Assembly (NCBI GenBank): GCA_031283515.1
Contig: JAITBS010000012.1
Span: forward strand, 1-16,818
Direction: 5' to 3'
Source: Planctomycetaceae bacterium
GTDB lineage: Bacteria; Planctomycetota; Planctomycetia; Pirellulales; Thermoguttaceae
DNA: 16,818 nt
Notes under the pieces: generated by a model
The model's input: only the letters and a program-made list of their open reading frames with translations
The model's database searches: none
Told to the model about the DNA's origin: nothing
Made by a program: the position numbers and the translations under genes
Shown here: positions 1 to 7,210 of the stretch, piece after piece
Position numbering within the stretch: position 1 is the first letter of the stretch
Layout: each line of letters opens with the position of its first letter

Positions 1-188
1 TCGCAAGCGGAGTAGTACCAACACAGTAATACTTCCGCTTGCGACACTATCAACTCTCAACTATCAACTAATATCCTGTCCTTGCAGGACGATCTTGTTG
101 GCGGTCACTTTGACCCTACCCGTTGGGTAGGACTGGTTTATGTTGTCCTTTCAGGACGTAGGAGAAAAAAATTCCACTGATATATTAC
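1..188. mobile_element. Right-hand part of a composite palindromic inverted-repeat element, cut by the window edge
   Basis: The stretch ends at 175-188 in CACTGATATATTAC, the right terminus shared with four other sites in the window. Inside, in order: a long hairpin (arms 1-11 and 34-44, TCGCAAGCGGA and its complement, extended inward with one mismatch); a CTATCAACT/CTCAACT-rich tract at 45-74; a 5-3-5 hairpin GTCCT-TGC-AGGAC at 78-90; a 7-3-7 hairpin CCTACCC-GTT-GGGTAGG at 115-131; and GTCCT-TTC-AGGAC at 145-157. The same order occurs at 16684-16815, so this is the right half of the same kind of element. No coding sequence is seen. Mobility is inferred from the shared terminus; the left end lies outside the window. 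Confidence 0.7.
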
Positions 189-663
189 AAAAGATACAAA
201 ACCGATGAAAAATTAAAAAATTCCTCTTGATTAAAATTCGTGTTATTTTTATTATTCTGCAACATTGATTGAAACGATTGCTCGCAACTTAATCAATGGA
301 TTAAAAAGTTCCGATTGCCGAAATGAAGCGGGAAACTCTTTCGGCAAGTCCTCTCTCCAGGAAACCATTATTGACGATATGCAGACTATCTGGGTCTGTG
401 CTGCGTCGGCAACAAAGGGTCGGAACAAAATACCGGTTGCCAACGGCAATACAATGTCGTTCCGGCACCGGTTTTTCTTTGCTATCGTTTGTTTTGTTAG
501 GAAAATTAGGTGTAAATGAGTTTTGGGGTCGGCGATGTTTCGCCGAAAAATTGTGAACCTACTGCTTTGTTAATCTTAAAATCTGGGACAGACAGAAAGG
601 TAACCTTGACCAAACATACTCATCGGAAAACACAATATCCCAAAATTAAAGATTAGCAAAGCA
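189..663. other. Intergenic region with structured DNA, no convincing gene
   Basis: About 475 bases between the edge element and the cysH stop. Short open frames exist on both strands (for example 265-519 plus and 252-449 minus), but they overlap each other, lack good ribosome binding sites and resemble no family I know. Two dyads are clear: a nested hairpin at 421-464 (outer arms CGGAAC/GTTCCG, inner TTGCC-AAC-GGCAA at 437-449) and TCGGCGA-TGTT-TCGCCGA at 529-546. The latter lies about 120 bases past the cysH stop but has no T-run on the cysH strand, so I do not call it a terminator. The region may be a decayed gene or another repeat. Confidence 0.5.
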
Positions 664-1413
664 CTAGAGTTGTGCGGTGGTCAATGATTCGTTGACTTGG
701 TGGAGACCGCATTCTGTTTTGAGTTGTCCCGACCAACGACCAGCACGTTCGTCTTCATCCGGTAATGTTGCACGCGTACACGGCGCACAACCAATACTTT
801 TGTAACCACGATCATAAAGGACATTGTATGGAATAGATTCTGTTACAATTGTGTTCCAAACGTCTTTGTTTGTCCACAAAGCAAGCGGCGCAATCTTGAT
901 AAGACCAAATCGCGAATCCCAACCTACCACCGGAGTTTTCGCCCGTGTCGGGCTTTGGTCACGCCGAAGACCGGAAATCCATGCGTCATAATTAGGAGCA
1001 ATCAATTCCAGAACACGAATCTTACGGTCGTAACAACAACGATCCGCATCAATCCGATACAAAGGACCATCATGAACCGCCTCATATTCCAAAACAGAAA
1101 GTTCCGCTGAACGCCGAATAATTTCAATACCGTACTTCGCACTAATACGCTCCAAAAGTTCCAGCGTTTCCGGAAACTGATAACCCGTGTCAAGATTAAA
1201 TACCGGAATTTTCGTTTCAATTCGCGCAAGAATCGAAAGTATCACACAACCACTACTGCCAAGTGCTGTCCCCATCGTCAACTTCGGCGCAAATGTCGAA
1301 ACCGCCCAACGAAGAATTGTTTCAGGACTACTGTTTTCAAGTTTTTCATTCCAATGTTGAATCAATTCCACCTGTTCCGGTGTTACTTTTTTGGGTTGAA
1401 ATGTTGCGCTCAT
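664..1413 (-). CDS. cysH: Iron-sulfur APS/PAPS reductase (CysH family)
   Basis: Reduces adenylyl sulfate (or its 3'-phosphorylated form) to sulfite with thioredoxin-type electron donors, in the cytoplasm, as a step of assimilatory sulfate reduction. The 249-residue protein is full length. It shows the nucleotide-binding loop region LGSSGCVILS (51-60), VFNLDTGYQFPET (71-83), the CC pair (126-127) and CxxC (C209, C212) that ligate a 4Fe-4S cluster, the GLRRDQSPTRA substrate loop (148-158), and the C-terminal KTECGLH with catalytic C235. The cluster cysteines favour an APS-type reductase over the cluster-free PAPS type. The start is supported by GAGGT six bases upstream. It is the last gene of the sulfate cluster but is separated from cysA by 225 bases holding an inverted repeat, so it may have its own promoter. 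Confidence 0.93.
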   Translation of the reverse strand: MSATFQPKKVTPEQVELIQHWNEKLENSSPETILRWAVSTFAPKLTMGTALGSSGCVILSILARIETKIPVFNLDTGYQFPETLELLERISAKYGIEIIRRSAELSVLEYEAVHDGPLYRIDADRCCYDRKIRVLELIAPNYDAWISGLRRDQSPTRAKTPVVGWDSRFGLIKIAPLALWTNKDVWNTIVTESIPYNVLYDRGYKSIGCAPCTRATLPDEDERAGRWSGQLKTECGLHQVNESLTTAQL

Positions 1414-1438
1414 CGTTTGACCTCAATTCTTTTAAATC

Positions 1439-1621
1439 GTCCGCAAATTACGCAGATGTTCGCAGTTTTTAAAAAGTTTATTGAAATGGATGTTTATTGA
1501 AATAGATATTGAATAAAAATCTCCGTGTTTTTAGTCTGTTCTTTTTTATTATGTTTCATTATTTATCTGTTCCGTTAATTCTCGAAAAAATAATCTGCGA
1601 ACATCGGCGTAATCTACAGAC
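1439..1621. repeat. Intergenic element bounded by a 27-nt imperfect inverted repeat, between cysA and cysH
   Basis: The 27 bases at 1439-1465 and at 1595-1621 are reverse complements at 23 of 27 positions; the shared core is CTGCGAACATC-N-GCGTAAT. About 130 AT-rich bases lie between the arms. There is no open frame of note inside and I see no convincing target duplication. This could be a small non-autonomous element or a large RNA stem-loop in the cysA-cysH leader. The arms resemble an 'AATCTGCGTAATCTGCGG' type repeat that I recall as widespread, but I cannot check this here. Confidence 0.5.
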
Positions 1622-1638
1622 TAAAAATAACCGTGACT

Positions 1639-2688
1639 TTAAATACTGTAATCTTCTTCAAAAACAACTGTCTTTTTGGGAACAACAAATACCGTATCGG
1701 TAACCCCAAATTGATACAACAAGTATTTTTCGTGCGACATTTCAACGAAAATTTCCTTGTTTTTCAGGTCGGTTAGTTCGATTTTTGCAATCGAACCGGC
1801 TAACTGAACACGGCGTACTGTTGCAGGAAAACCCGCTCCATCAGGATTATTGGGTAAAAGTTCAATTTCGTGAGGGCGTACAAAAAATTGTGTTTGTTTG
1901 CCGTCCAAGTGCGAATCAAACACGACCTGACCCGAAACAACTCGCCCATGAAATAAATTAACACTTCCCAAAAAATCCATGACAAACGCATTTTTCGGAT
2001 GATGAAAAACTTCCGCCGGAGTTCCATCTTGTTCGATTCGTCCCTGATTCATCACAATCACACGATCTGCCAGTTCTAATGCTTCCTCCTGATCGTGAGT
2101 TACGAAAACACTTGTCAATTTAATTTCGTCATGCAAACGCCGCAGCCAACGCCGAAGATTTTGCCGGACTCTGGCATCCAACGCACCAAACGGCTCGTCC
2201 AGTAACAAAAATTTGGGCTCAATCGCCAACGCCCGCGCCAACGCAACTCGTTGGCGTTGACCACCGGAAAGTTGATCCGGATAACGGTTTTCCAAACCAT
2301 CCAACTGAATCAAATGAATCAACTCCAAAACCCGATTCCGAATTTCCGTTCTGGAAAGCCGGTCGTTCCCCCGCCGAACACGAAGACCAAATGCAATGTT
2401 GTCAAAAACCTTCAAATGACGGAATAATGCATAATGTTGAAACACAAATCCCACTTTCCGTTCCGCAATCCTGTTGCCGACAACACTTTTGTCTTGAAAC
2501 AAAATATCAGCGTTCTGATTTGGTTCAAACTCCTCAAGACCGGCAATAATCCGTAACAATGTCGTCTTGCCGGAACCGGAAGGACCAAGCAAGGCAACCA
2601 ATTCACCATCAGGAATTTTTAAGTTCACATTGCTCAACGCCGTAAACTTGCCAAACCGTTTTGTTATATTTTTAACTTCAATACTCAT
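1639..2688 (-). CDS. cysA: Sulfate/thiosulfate ABC transporter ATP-binding protein CysA
   Basis: ATPase that powers sulfate import with the CysT/CysW permease pair at the cytoplasmic membrane. The 349 residues contain, in order, Walker A GPSGSGKTT (35-43), Q-loop Q84, signature LSGGQRQR (140-147), Walker B FLLLDEP (160-166) followed by FGALD, and the switch histidine in FVTHDQEEAL (H198). From about 245 to the end is a TOBE-type regulatory domain with FVRPHEIELLP, as in CysA/PotA-class ATPases. Length matches the family. The gene follows cysW on the same strand after 116 bases of TTTATG-rich, low-complexity DNA. No Shine-Dalgarno sequence is visible before the ATG, as for cysW and cysT. The neighbouring sulfate permease and binding protein make the sulfate assignment secure relative to other TOBE-containing importers. 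Confidence 0.95.
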   Translation of the reverse strand: MSIEVKNITKRFGKFTALSNVNLKIPDGELVALLGPSGSGKTTLLRIIAGLEEFEPNQNADILFQDKSVVGNRIAERKVGFVFQHYALFRHLKVFDNIAFGLRVRRGNDRLSRTEIRNRVLELIHLIQLDGLENRYPDQLSGGQRQRVALARALAIEPKFLLLDEPFGALDARVRQNLRRWLRRLHDEIKLTSVFVTHDQEEALELADRVIVMNQGRIEQDGTPAEVFHHPKNAFVMDFLGSVNLFHGRVVSGQVVFDSHLDGKQTQFFVRPHEIELLPNNPDGAGFPATVRRVQLAGSIAKIELTDLKNKEIFVEMSHEKYLLYQFGVTDTVFVVPKKTVVFEEDYSI

Positions 2689-2804
2689 TTTAGCGATTCG
2701 TCACAAACAATGCGCCGTTTAATAAGGGAATGGATAAATATTGTGCGATTAATTTTGTGTTTATGTATTTATGTTTGTTGTTTCAATTTATGTTTATGTT
2801 TGTA

Positions 2805-3647
2805 TTACGAATCATCCGTCATTCTTTCGCGTTTCACTTTCCATTCAACAATTGTTTTGGCGATTAGTGTTACAAGTGCTAGTGCAGCGAGCAATGTCGC
2901 AACAGAAAACGCCGCAACAGATTCATAACCGGCATGAAGTGTTTCAATATAAAGCGGCATCGTATTTGTTTCCCCGCGAATATGCCCCGAAACAACACTC
3001 ACCGCCCCAAATTCTCCCATCGCACGAGCATTGCAAAGAATAATACCGTAAAGCAATCCCCATTTAATGTTCGGTAATGTGATCTTCCAAAAAACATCCC
3101 AACCATTCGCCCCAAGTGATACCGCCGCTTCCTCTTCCGAAGTTCCCTGTTCCTGCATCAACGGAATCAATTCCCGTGCCACAAACGGAAATGTAACAAA
3201 AATAGTTGCCAACACAATTCCCGGAACTGCAAAAATAATCTTAATATCATGATCAATCAGCCAACCGCCCAATGTTGTTTGTCTGCCGAATGCAAGAACA
3301 AAAATCAAACCGGCAATAACCGGCGACACCGCAAAAGGTAAATCAATCAGTGTTATCAATACGTTTTTACCCCTGAACTCAAACTTGGCAATACACCACG
3401 CCGCCACAACTCCAAATACAACATTGATAGGAACCGCAATTGCCGCCGTAACAAGTGTTAACCGGATAGACGCCCAAGCATAAGGATCACGAAAACTGTC
3501 GCAATAACCCTCAATCCCTTTTCGAAACGCTTCCACAAAAATCGCCGCTAACGGCAACACAAGAAACAACGTTAGGAATAATAAACTAATGATAATAAAT
3601 ATCGCCGGAATTATCCGGTCTGTCCAATTTATCGAAACATTCTTCAT
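2805..3647 (-). CDS. cysW: Sulfate ABC transporter permease CysW
   Basis: Inner-membrane permease subunit pairing with CysT to form the sulfate channel. The 280-residue protein begins with a short polar stretch, then a hydrophobic segment (about 12-40), and has about six membrane segments in total. The EAA loop that docks on CysA is EEEAAVSLGANGWDVFWKITLP (171-192). ARAMGEFGAVSVVSGHI (207-223) and NTMPLYIE (228-235) are typical of CysW. It ends in a charged tail. It lies 351 bases downstream of cysT; most of that gap is a 272-bp inserted inverted-repeat element, so the two permease genes were probably adjacent before the insertion. No Shine-Dalgarno sequence is visible upstream. Confidence 0.93.
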   Translation of the reverse strand: MKNVSINWTDRIIPAIFIIISLLFLTLFLVLPLAAIFVEAFRKGIEGYCDSFRDPYAWASIRLTLVTAAIAVPINVVFGVVAAWCIAKFEFRGKNVLITLIDLPFAVSPVIAGLIFVLAFGRQTTLGGWLIDHDIKIIFAVPGIVLATIFVTFPFVARELIPLMQEQGTSEEEAAVSLGANGWDVFWKITLPNIKWGLLYGIILCNARAMGEFGAVSVVSGHIRGETNTMPLYIETLHAGYESVAAFSVATLLAALALVTLIAKTIVEWKVKRERMTDDS

Positions 3648-3705
3648 GATTCGTTATCGGATTAAAAAATTAAAAATAATAGGAAAATAACAATAAACTG
3701 TTTTA

Positions 3706-3993
3706 TTTTTAAGGTAATATATCAGTGGAATTTTTATTTTTCGATTTTCACCCCAGAGGAACTCAAAAGGTAGTCAACGTTTCGCCGAAACGTTTTAAAC
3801 AATACGGCGATAGCCGACTTGTCCCTGTTAACGGACGGAAATTAAGGACTCACTGCGTACAACACTATACTAAGCCCAACCGTTGCGACCGTGGGTTTAT
3901 TGTTTAAAACCCTTCGGCGAAAGGTCGCCTACCTGTTAGTTTTCAACAGTAAACCAATTCAAAAAAATTTTCACTGATATATTACTTTTTAAG
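3706..3993. mobile_element. MITE-like element inserted between cysT and cysW, with 8-bp target duplication
   Basis: The element is 3714-3985 (272 bp). It begins GTAATATATCAGTG (3714-3727) and ends in the exact reverse complement CACTGATATATTAC (3972-3985). Directly outside each end is the same octamer, TTTTTAAG (3706-3713 and 3986-3993), a perfect target-site duplication. Inside are an 8-3-8 hairpin AACGTTTC-GCC-GAAACGTT (3776-3794), CGGC-GATA-GCCG (3805-3816), and a TAAGCCCA ... TGGGTTTA stem. It encodes no transposase, so movement must have been supplied in trans. It sits 13 bases past the cysT stop and 66 bases before the cysW start, inside the predicted operon. Confidence 0.85.
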
Positions 3994-3998
3994 GTGTT

Positions 3999-4817
3999 TT
4001 ATGTTCCCATTCGCCGAGCGTACCATTGGAACAAATTAATAATGAACATGAGAATAAACGAAGCAACAAGCATCACCAACGAAATCGCAGTCGCTCCGGC
4101 ATAATCATATTGTTCTAATTTTGCTACAATTAATAAAGGCGTAATTTCTGTTTTCATGGGCAGGTTGCCGGAAATAAAGACAACCGAACCATATTCTCCC
4201 AGTGCTCTTGCGAATGCCAGTGTAAAACCGGTCATCAACGCCGGAAGTACCGATGGTATAATGACATAACAAAAAGTCTGGAATTTTGTTGCGCCGAGCG
4301 AAGCAGCAGCTTCTTCAACTTCTTTATCAAGGTCTTCAAGAGTCGGCTGCAATGTCCGTACAACAAAAGGAAGACCAATAAAAATCAAAGCAACCAATAC
4401 CCCAAGTTGTGTATAAGCAATCTTAATTCCAAACGGAACCAACACACTTCCCACCCAACCGTTTTTCGCACAAATTGCCGTCAACGCAATTCCCGAAACA
4501 GCCGTCGGCATCGCAAACGGCATGTCCACAATCGCATCCACTAAACGTTTACCAGGGAATTTGTAACGAATCAATGTCCACGCAACAATAAATCCAAATA
4601 CCGCATTCACCAATGCCGCCAAGAACGAAGCCCCAAATGTCAATTTGTAAGACGCAATAACTTGTTTCGATCCGACCGCTTTCAGGAAATCCGCAAAACT
4701 CATGGAGGTTGTGTTCAAGACAACCAACGAAAGCGGCAACAATACGATCAAACTAAGATACGCCAACGTAATACCAAATGTCAGACCAAATCCCGGTAAA
4801 ACACTGTGTTTTTTCAT
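3999..4817 (-). CDS. cysT: Sulfate ABC transporter permease CysT (CysU)
   Basis: Second inner-membrane permease subunit of the sulfate importer. The 272-residue protein has an N-terminal membrane segment (about 12-36) and about six segments overall. DMPFAMPTAVSGIAL (98-112) and the EAA loop VEEAAASLGATKFQTFCYVIIP (167-188) are family hallmarks, followed by ARALGEYGSVVFISGNLP (203-220), which is characteristic of CysT. Length matches the family. It lies 133 bases downstream of the binding-protein gene, separated by a stable hairpin. The stop codon is only 13 bases from the inserted repeat element, so the insertion missed the reading frame. No Shine-Dalgarno sequence is visible before the ATG. 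Confidence 0.94.
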   Translation of the reverse strand: MKKHSVLPGFGLTFGITLAYLSLIVLLPLSLVVLNTTSMSFADFLKAVGSKQVIASYKLTFGASFLAALVNAVFGFIVAWTLIRYKFPGKRLVDAIVDMPFAMPTAVSGIALTAICAKNGWVGSVLVPFGIKIAYTQLGVLVALIFIGLPFVVRTLQPTLEDLDKEVEEAAASLGATKFQTFCYVIIPSVLPALMTGFTLAFARALGEYGSVVFISGNLPMKTEITPLLIVAKLEQYDYAGATAISLVMLVASFILMFIINLFQWYARRMGT

Positions 4818-4889
4818 TACAGTAAACTTTTCTGTTTGACGTTGGTGTTACGGTATCAGCTGTGCTGAAAACAAAAAGTAAAAATGAAC

Positions 4890-4924
4890 GTCCGGCAATG
4901 TGATAAAAAAAACCGTTACCGGAC
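4890..4924 (-). promoter_or_regulatory. Intercistronic hairpin between binding-protein and permease genes
   Basis: On the minus strand GTCCGGTAA pairs with TTGCCGGAC (nine pairs, one of them G-T) around a 17-base loop containing eight consecutive T residues. T-rich DNA follows a few bases later, but not a continuous run against the stem. Such hairpins after binding-protein genes commonly stabilise the upstream mRNA segment or partly stop transcription, giving more binding protein than permease. That role is inferred here. Confidence 0.5.
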
Positions 4925-4950
4925 TTTCATTGACAACAAATAATCGTTTC

Positions 4951-6006
4951 CTATTTTGTTGAAAATTGGTCGTAAATTCCGCCGTCTTCGAAGTGTTCTT
5001 TTTGAGCTTTTTGCCAGCCGCCAAATACTTCGTCAATCGTGAACAATTCAACTTTGGTAAAATTTTTCGAATATTTTTCCAAGATTTCTTTATTACGCGG
5101 TCGATAAAAATGTTTCGCAACAATTTCTTGTCCTTCTTTACTGTACAGGAAATTCAGATACGCTTCGGCAATTTTACGAGTTCCGCGTTTGTCAACAACT
5201 TTGTCAACAATGGCAACCGGCGGTTCTGCCAGAATACTAATTGAGGGAACAACAATATCGAACTTGTCCGCACCAAATTCCCTGAGTGCGAGAACCGCTT
5301 CATTTTCCCAAGCAAGAAGGACATCGCCGATTTCCCGTTGCACAAAAGCCAACGTAGAACCACGCGCACCGGAATCAAGCGATTCAACATGTTTATACAC
5401 TTCGGTTGTGTACGCTAACGCTTTTTTCTGTGCCGCTTCAACTTCTTTGGCGAATTGAGGGTCGTGAAGTTTTTTCAAATCGCCCAGTTCTTTTTTCAGA
5501 ATGTAACCCCAACCCGCAAGATAACTCCAACGAGCCACTCCCGAAGTTTTCGGATTCGCAGCAATAACACCCACTCCCGATTTGATCAAATCATCCCAAG
5601 ACGTAATTTTTTTGGGATTCCCTTTTCGTACCAAAAAAACAACCGTCGAAGTATAAGGTGTACTGTTATCGGGCAAGCGTTTTTGCCAGTCCGCCGGTAA
5701 CAATTTTGCCTTTTCCGCAATACTGTCAATATCGTAAGCCAGAGCCAGTGTTACAACATCGGCTTCAAGACCGTCAATCACTGACCGAGCTTGTTTACTG
5801 CTCCCGCCGTGCGAAGGTGTTACATTAACAGTATCACCGGTTTGGGCTTTGTAGTAGGCTTTGAACGCCTCGTTAAACTCTTTGTAGAGTTCCCGTGTCG
5901 GATCGTAGGACACATTGAGCAGTTTGTATTCGGCTGCGTAAAGCGTTACGGAAAAAAACGCAACTAATACCGCAGCTAAAAATAATGTTGTCAATTCTTT
6001 TTTCAT
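4951..6006 (-). CDS. sbp: Periplasmic sulfate-binding protein
   Basis: Extracytoplasmic receptor that hands sulfate to the CysTW permease. The 351-residue protein starts with a signal peptide (MKKEL, hydrophobic core 6-22, likely cleavage near LYA-AEYK at 24-25). Hallmarks of the Sbp/CysP family follow: NVSYDPTRELYKEFN (31-45), PSHGGSSKQARSVIDGL (64-80), which contributes anion-binding serines, DVVTLALAYDID (83-94), then ANPKTSGVARW and the C-terminal LNFLYSKEGQEIVAKHFYRPR. The length is usual. AAGGAG seven bases upstream supports the start. A good promoter lies about 57-85 bases upstream, so transcription of the transport genes probably begins here rather than at the sulfite reductase gene. 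Whether it prefers sulfate or thiosulfate cannot be told by eye. Confidence 0.95.
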   Translation of the reverse strand: MKKELTTLFLAAVLVAFFSVTLYAAEYKLLNVSYDPTRELYKEFNEAFKAYYKAQTGDTVNVTPSHGGSSKQARSVIDGLEADVVTLALAYDIDSIAEKAKLLPADWQKRLPDNSTPYTSTVVFLVRKGNPKKITSWDDLIKSGVGVIAANPKTSGVARWSYLAGWGYILKKELGDLKKLHDPQFAKEVEAAQKKALAYTTEVYKHVESLDSGARGSTLAFVQREIGDVLLAWENEAVLALREFGADKFDIVVPSISILAEPPVAIVDKVVDKRGTRKIAEAYLNFLYSKEGQEIVAKHFYRPRNKEILEKYSKNFTKVELFTIDEVFGGWQKAQKEHFEDGGIYDQFSTK

Positions 6007-6062
6007 AAGTCTTCTCCTTAAAGTTCATAAGTTTTAGTTAGAAATACTGAGGTAAAATCCGT

Positions 6063-6091
6063 ATTTTAATAAGTTGCAAAATACATGCCAA
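6063..6091 (-). promoter_or_regulatory. Sigma-70-type promoter for the sulfate transport operon
   Basis: On the minus strand: -35 TTGGCA (6091-6086), a 17-base spacer, and -10 TAAAAT (6068-6063). Each hexamer matches the consensus at five of six positions. The transcription start would fall near 6056, giving a leader of about 50 bases that ends in the AAGGAG ribosome binding site. The fit is unusually good for this AT-rich window. Confidence 0.6.
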
Positions 6092-6128
6092 TCTAATATT
6101 TTTTCAAATTACCAATGATAAAATCCCT

Positions 6129-6142
6129 TTCACTGTTGTGAA
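6129..6142. promoter_or_regulatory. Perfect dyad TTCAC-TGTT-GTGAA upstream of the sbp promoter
   Basis: A 14-base perfect inverted repeat with 5-bp arms, lying about 38 bases upstream of the -35 box of the predicted sbp promoter. That is where an activator of sulfate uptake would be expected to bind. The regulator is not encoded in this window, and dyads this short also arise by chance. Confidence 0.35.
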
Positions 6143-6300
6143 AATTGTGTCCGCAACACGATTTTTCATTGCCTGTTTTTCATAACTTCTTTATATTTTT
6201 AGGTTTATATTTTCTAATGGTTTAGCGGTTTTTTTGAAATTTTTCCTATAAAAAAATATTATGATTAGCCGAGCAAAAAAAGAAAGATGTTTCGTTGTCC

Positions 6301-6334
6301 CCGTGATATTTAACGGCACTGTGAAATATCACGG
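6301..6334 (-). terminator. Hairpin at the end of the sulfite reductase gene
   Basis: An 11-bp perfect stem (CCGTGATATTT and its complement) encloses a 12-base loop. It overlaps the last six bases of the sulfite reductase frame, including the stop codon. On the minus strand the stem is not followed directly by a T-run; CTTTCTTTTTTT appears about 18 bases later. It is either a weak intrinsic terminator or a 3'-end stabiliser separating this gene from the transport operon. Confidence 0.5.
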
Positions 6335-7045
6335 CGTTTGCCCTATATCAACCAGCATATTTGATAGTCCGATTCGTTCAATTGTTGCTCCGAAGCGTTC
6401 TTTGTCAAGACCATGCGCAGCGTACCAATCAATGATAACTTTAATCAGCGCAAGAAGTTCAGTTTTATTTTGCAGCGTAAACGGCAAACGATCTCCCCAT
6501 CGCGGTGTCTTTCCAGCCATTCCGCCAACAAAAACAGCAAAGTTTTTACCAACACCTAACACACCAAGATCATTTTCTTGCGGTTTTGCGCAGCAATTAC
6601 GGCATCCGGTGACAGCAATTTTGAATTTATGCGGTAAGTTTTTACGTTTTCCGAATTTTTTGGAAATATCTTTCGCCAGTCCTTGTGTGTCAATTCCACC
6701 GAACTTGCAGTAAGTTCCCGGACAGGCAACAATGGAACGAACACATTTTCCGCTTCGGGCAGGCTCAATTGGTAATTTCTCAAGAGTTTTCCGCATCAAT
6801 GGTAATTTTTTGTACGGAATATGCGGAATTTCAAAACCTTGCCGTGTGGTTAGGTGAACGGTTCCATTACCGTAACGCTTCGCAATTGTTGCAGCGGCAC
6901 GAAGTTTTTCCGGCGTCATCAGTCCACCGATAACAAGAAATCGTGCAGTGAAATGAGTTTTGCCTTTTTCAGCAAAAATTGCAGATTCTTTTAATTTTGC
7001 AATTTCCGCGTCGGTAATTTCAGGTTGATTGGGTTTTGTCGGCAT
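6329..7045 (-). CDS. Compact assimilatory-type sulfite reductase (siroheme / 4Fe-4S)
   Basis: Probably reduces sulfite to sulfide with six electrons, completing the pathway begun by CysH. From the ATG at 7045 the protein has 238 residues. It holds a single ferredoxin-like half domain (HFTARFLVIGGLMTPEKL, then HLTTRQGFEIPHIP with R68) followed by the siroheme/4Fe-4S domain with C108-x4-C113 (ACPGTYCKFG) and C148-x3-C152 (TGCRNCCAKP). That is about half the size of the usual duplicated enzyme and fits the small low-spin assimilatory reductases of anaerobes. The frame is open to an ATG at 7165. I prefer 7045 because the extra 40 residues are Lys/Ile-rich with no family match and the conserved part begins just after 7045, but neither start has a Shine-Dalgarno sequence. 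A nitrite-reducing role is possible but less likely in this cluster. Confidence 0.82.
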   Translation of the reverse strand: MPTKPNQPEITDAEIAKLKESAIFAEKGKTHFTARFLVIGGLMTPEKLRAAATIAKRYGNGTVHLTTRQGFEIPHIPYKKLPLMRKTLEKLPIEPARSGKCVRSIVACPGTYCKFGGIDTQGLAKDISKKFGKRKNLPHKFKIAVTGCRNCCAKPQENDLGVLGVGKNFAVFVGGMAGKTPRWGDRLPFTLQNKTELLALIKVIIDWYAAHGLDKERFGATIERIGLSNMLVDIGQTP

Positions 7046-7170
7046 TGGGGTAAGTTCGGTTTTTCTTGTGAATGTTTTAAGTATGGTTGGAAGTTTTATA
7101 TTTTTTATAACGGTTATTTTGCTATTGTTTCCGTCTAAATAAATATTATATGCAGCAATTTTCATGCCAA

Positions 7171-7210
7171 TATTTTCATGTACTTTTATGTACTTTCATG
7201 TATTTTCATA
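7171..7210. repeat. Four tandem 10-bp repeats TAYTTTCATG
   Basis: The units are tattttcatg, tacttttatg, tactttcatg and tattttcata. A fifth, partial TTTTCATG lies at 7159-7166. The 10-base period equals about one helical turn, so the A-tracts on the minus strand are phased. The array lies directly upstream of the sulfite reductase frame and runs into the left end of the inverted-repeat element at 7208. It could be a bent-DNA upstream element or a tandem operator. Confidence 0.65.

Noticed and set aside
78..157. Regularly spaced palindromes as a CRISPR array
   Set aside because: The palindromes alternate between two types, the spacers are short and unequal, there is no repeat of 23 bases or more, and there are no cas genes.
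432..480. Plus-strand intrinsic terminator (CCGG stem followed by TTTTTCTTT)
   Set aside because: There is no plus-strand gene upstream in the window, and the stem competes with the better nested hairpin at 421-464.
265..519. 84-residue open frame on the plus strand (and overlapping minus frame 252-449)
   Set aside because: Frames on both strands overlap each other, have no ribosome binding site and no recognisable motifs; the region is rich in dyads instead.
4966..5244. Antisense open frames over sbp, the flagellin and the HEAT-repeat gene
   Set aside because: They are on the opposite strand or shifted frame of well-supported genes, with no start signals or family features of their own.
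7046..7165. N-terminal 40-residue extension of the sulfite reductase
   Set aside because: Lys/Ile-rich with no family match; its ATG lies within a degenerate TTTTCATG repeat unit and has no ribosome binding site. A TATAAT-like hexamer at 7150-7145 suggests this may be leader DNA, though the long start is not excluded.
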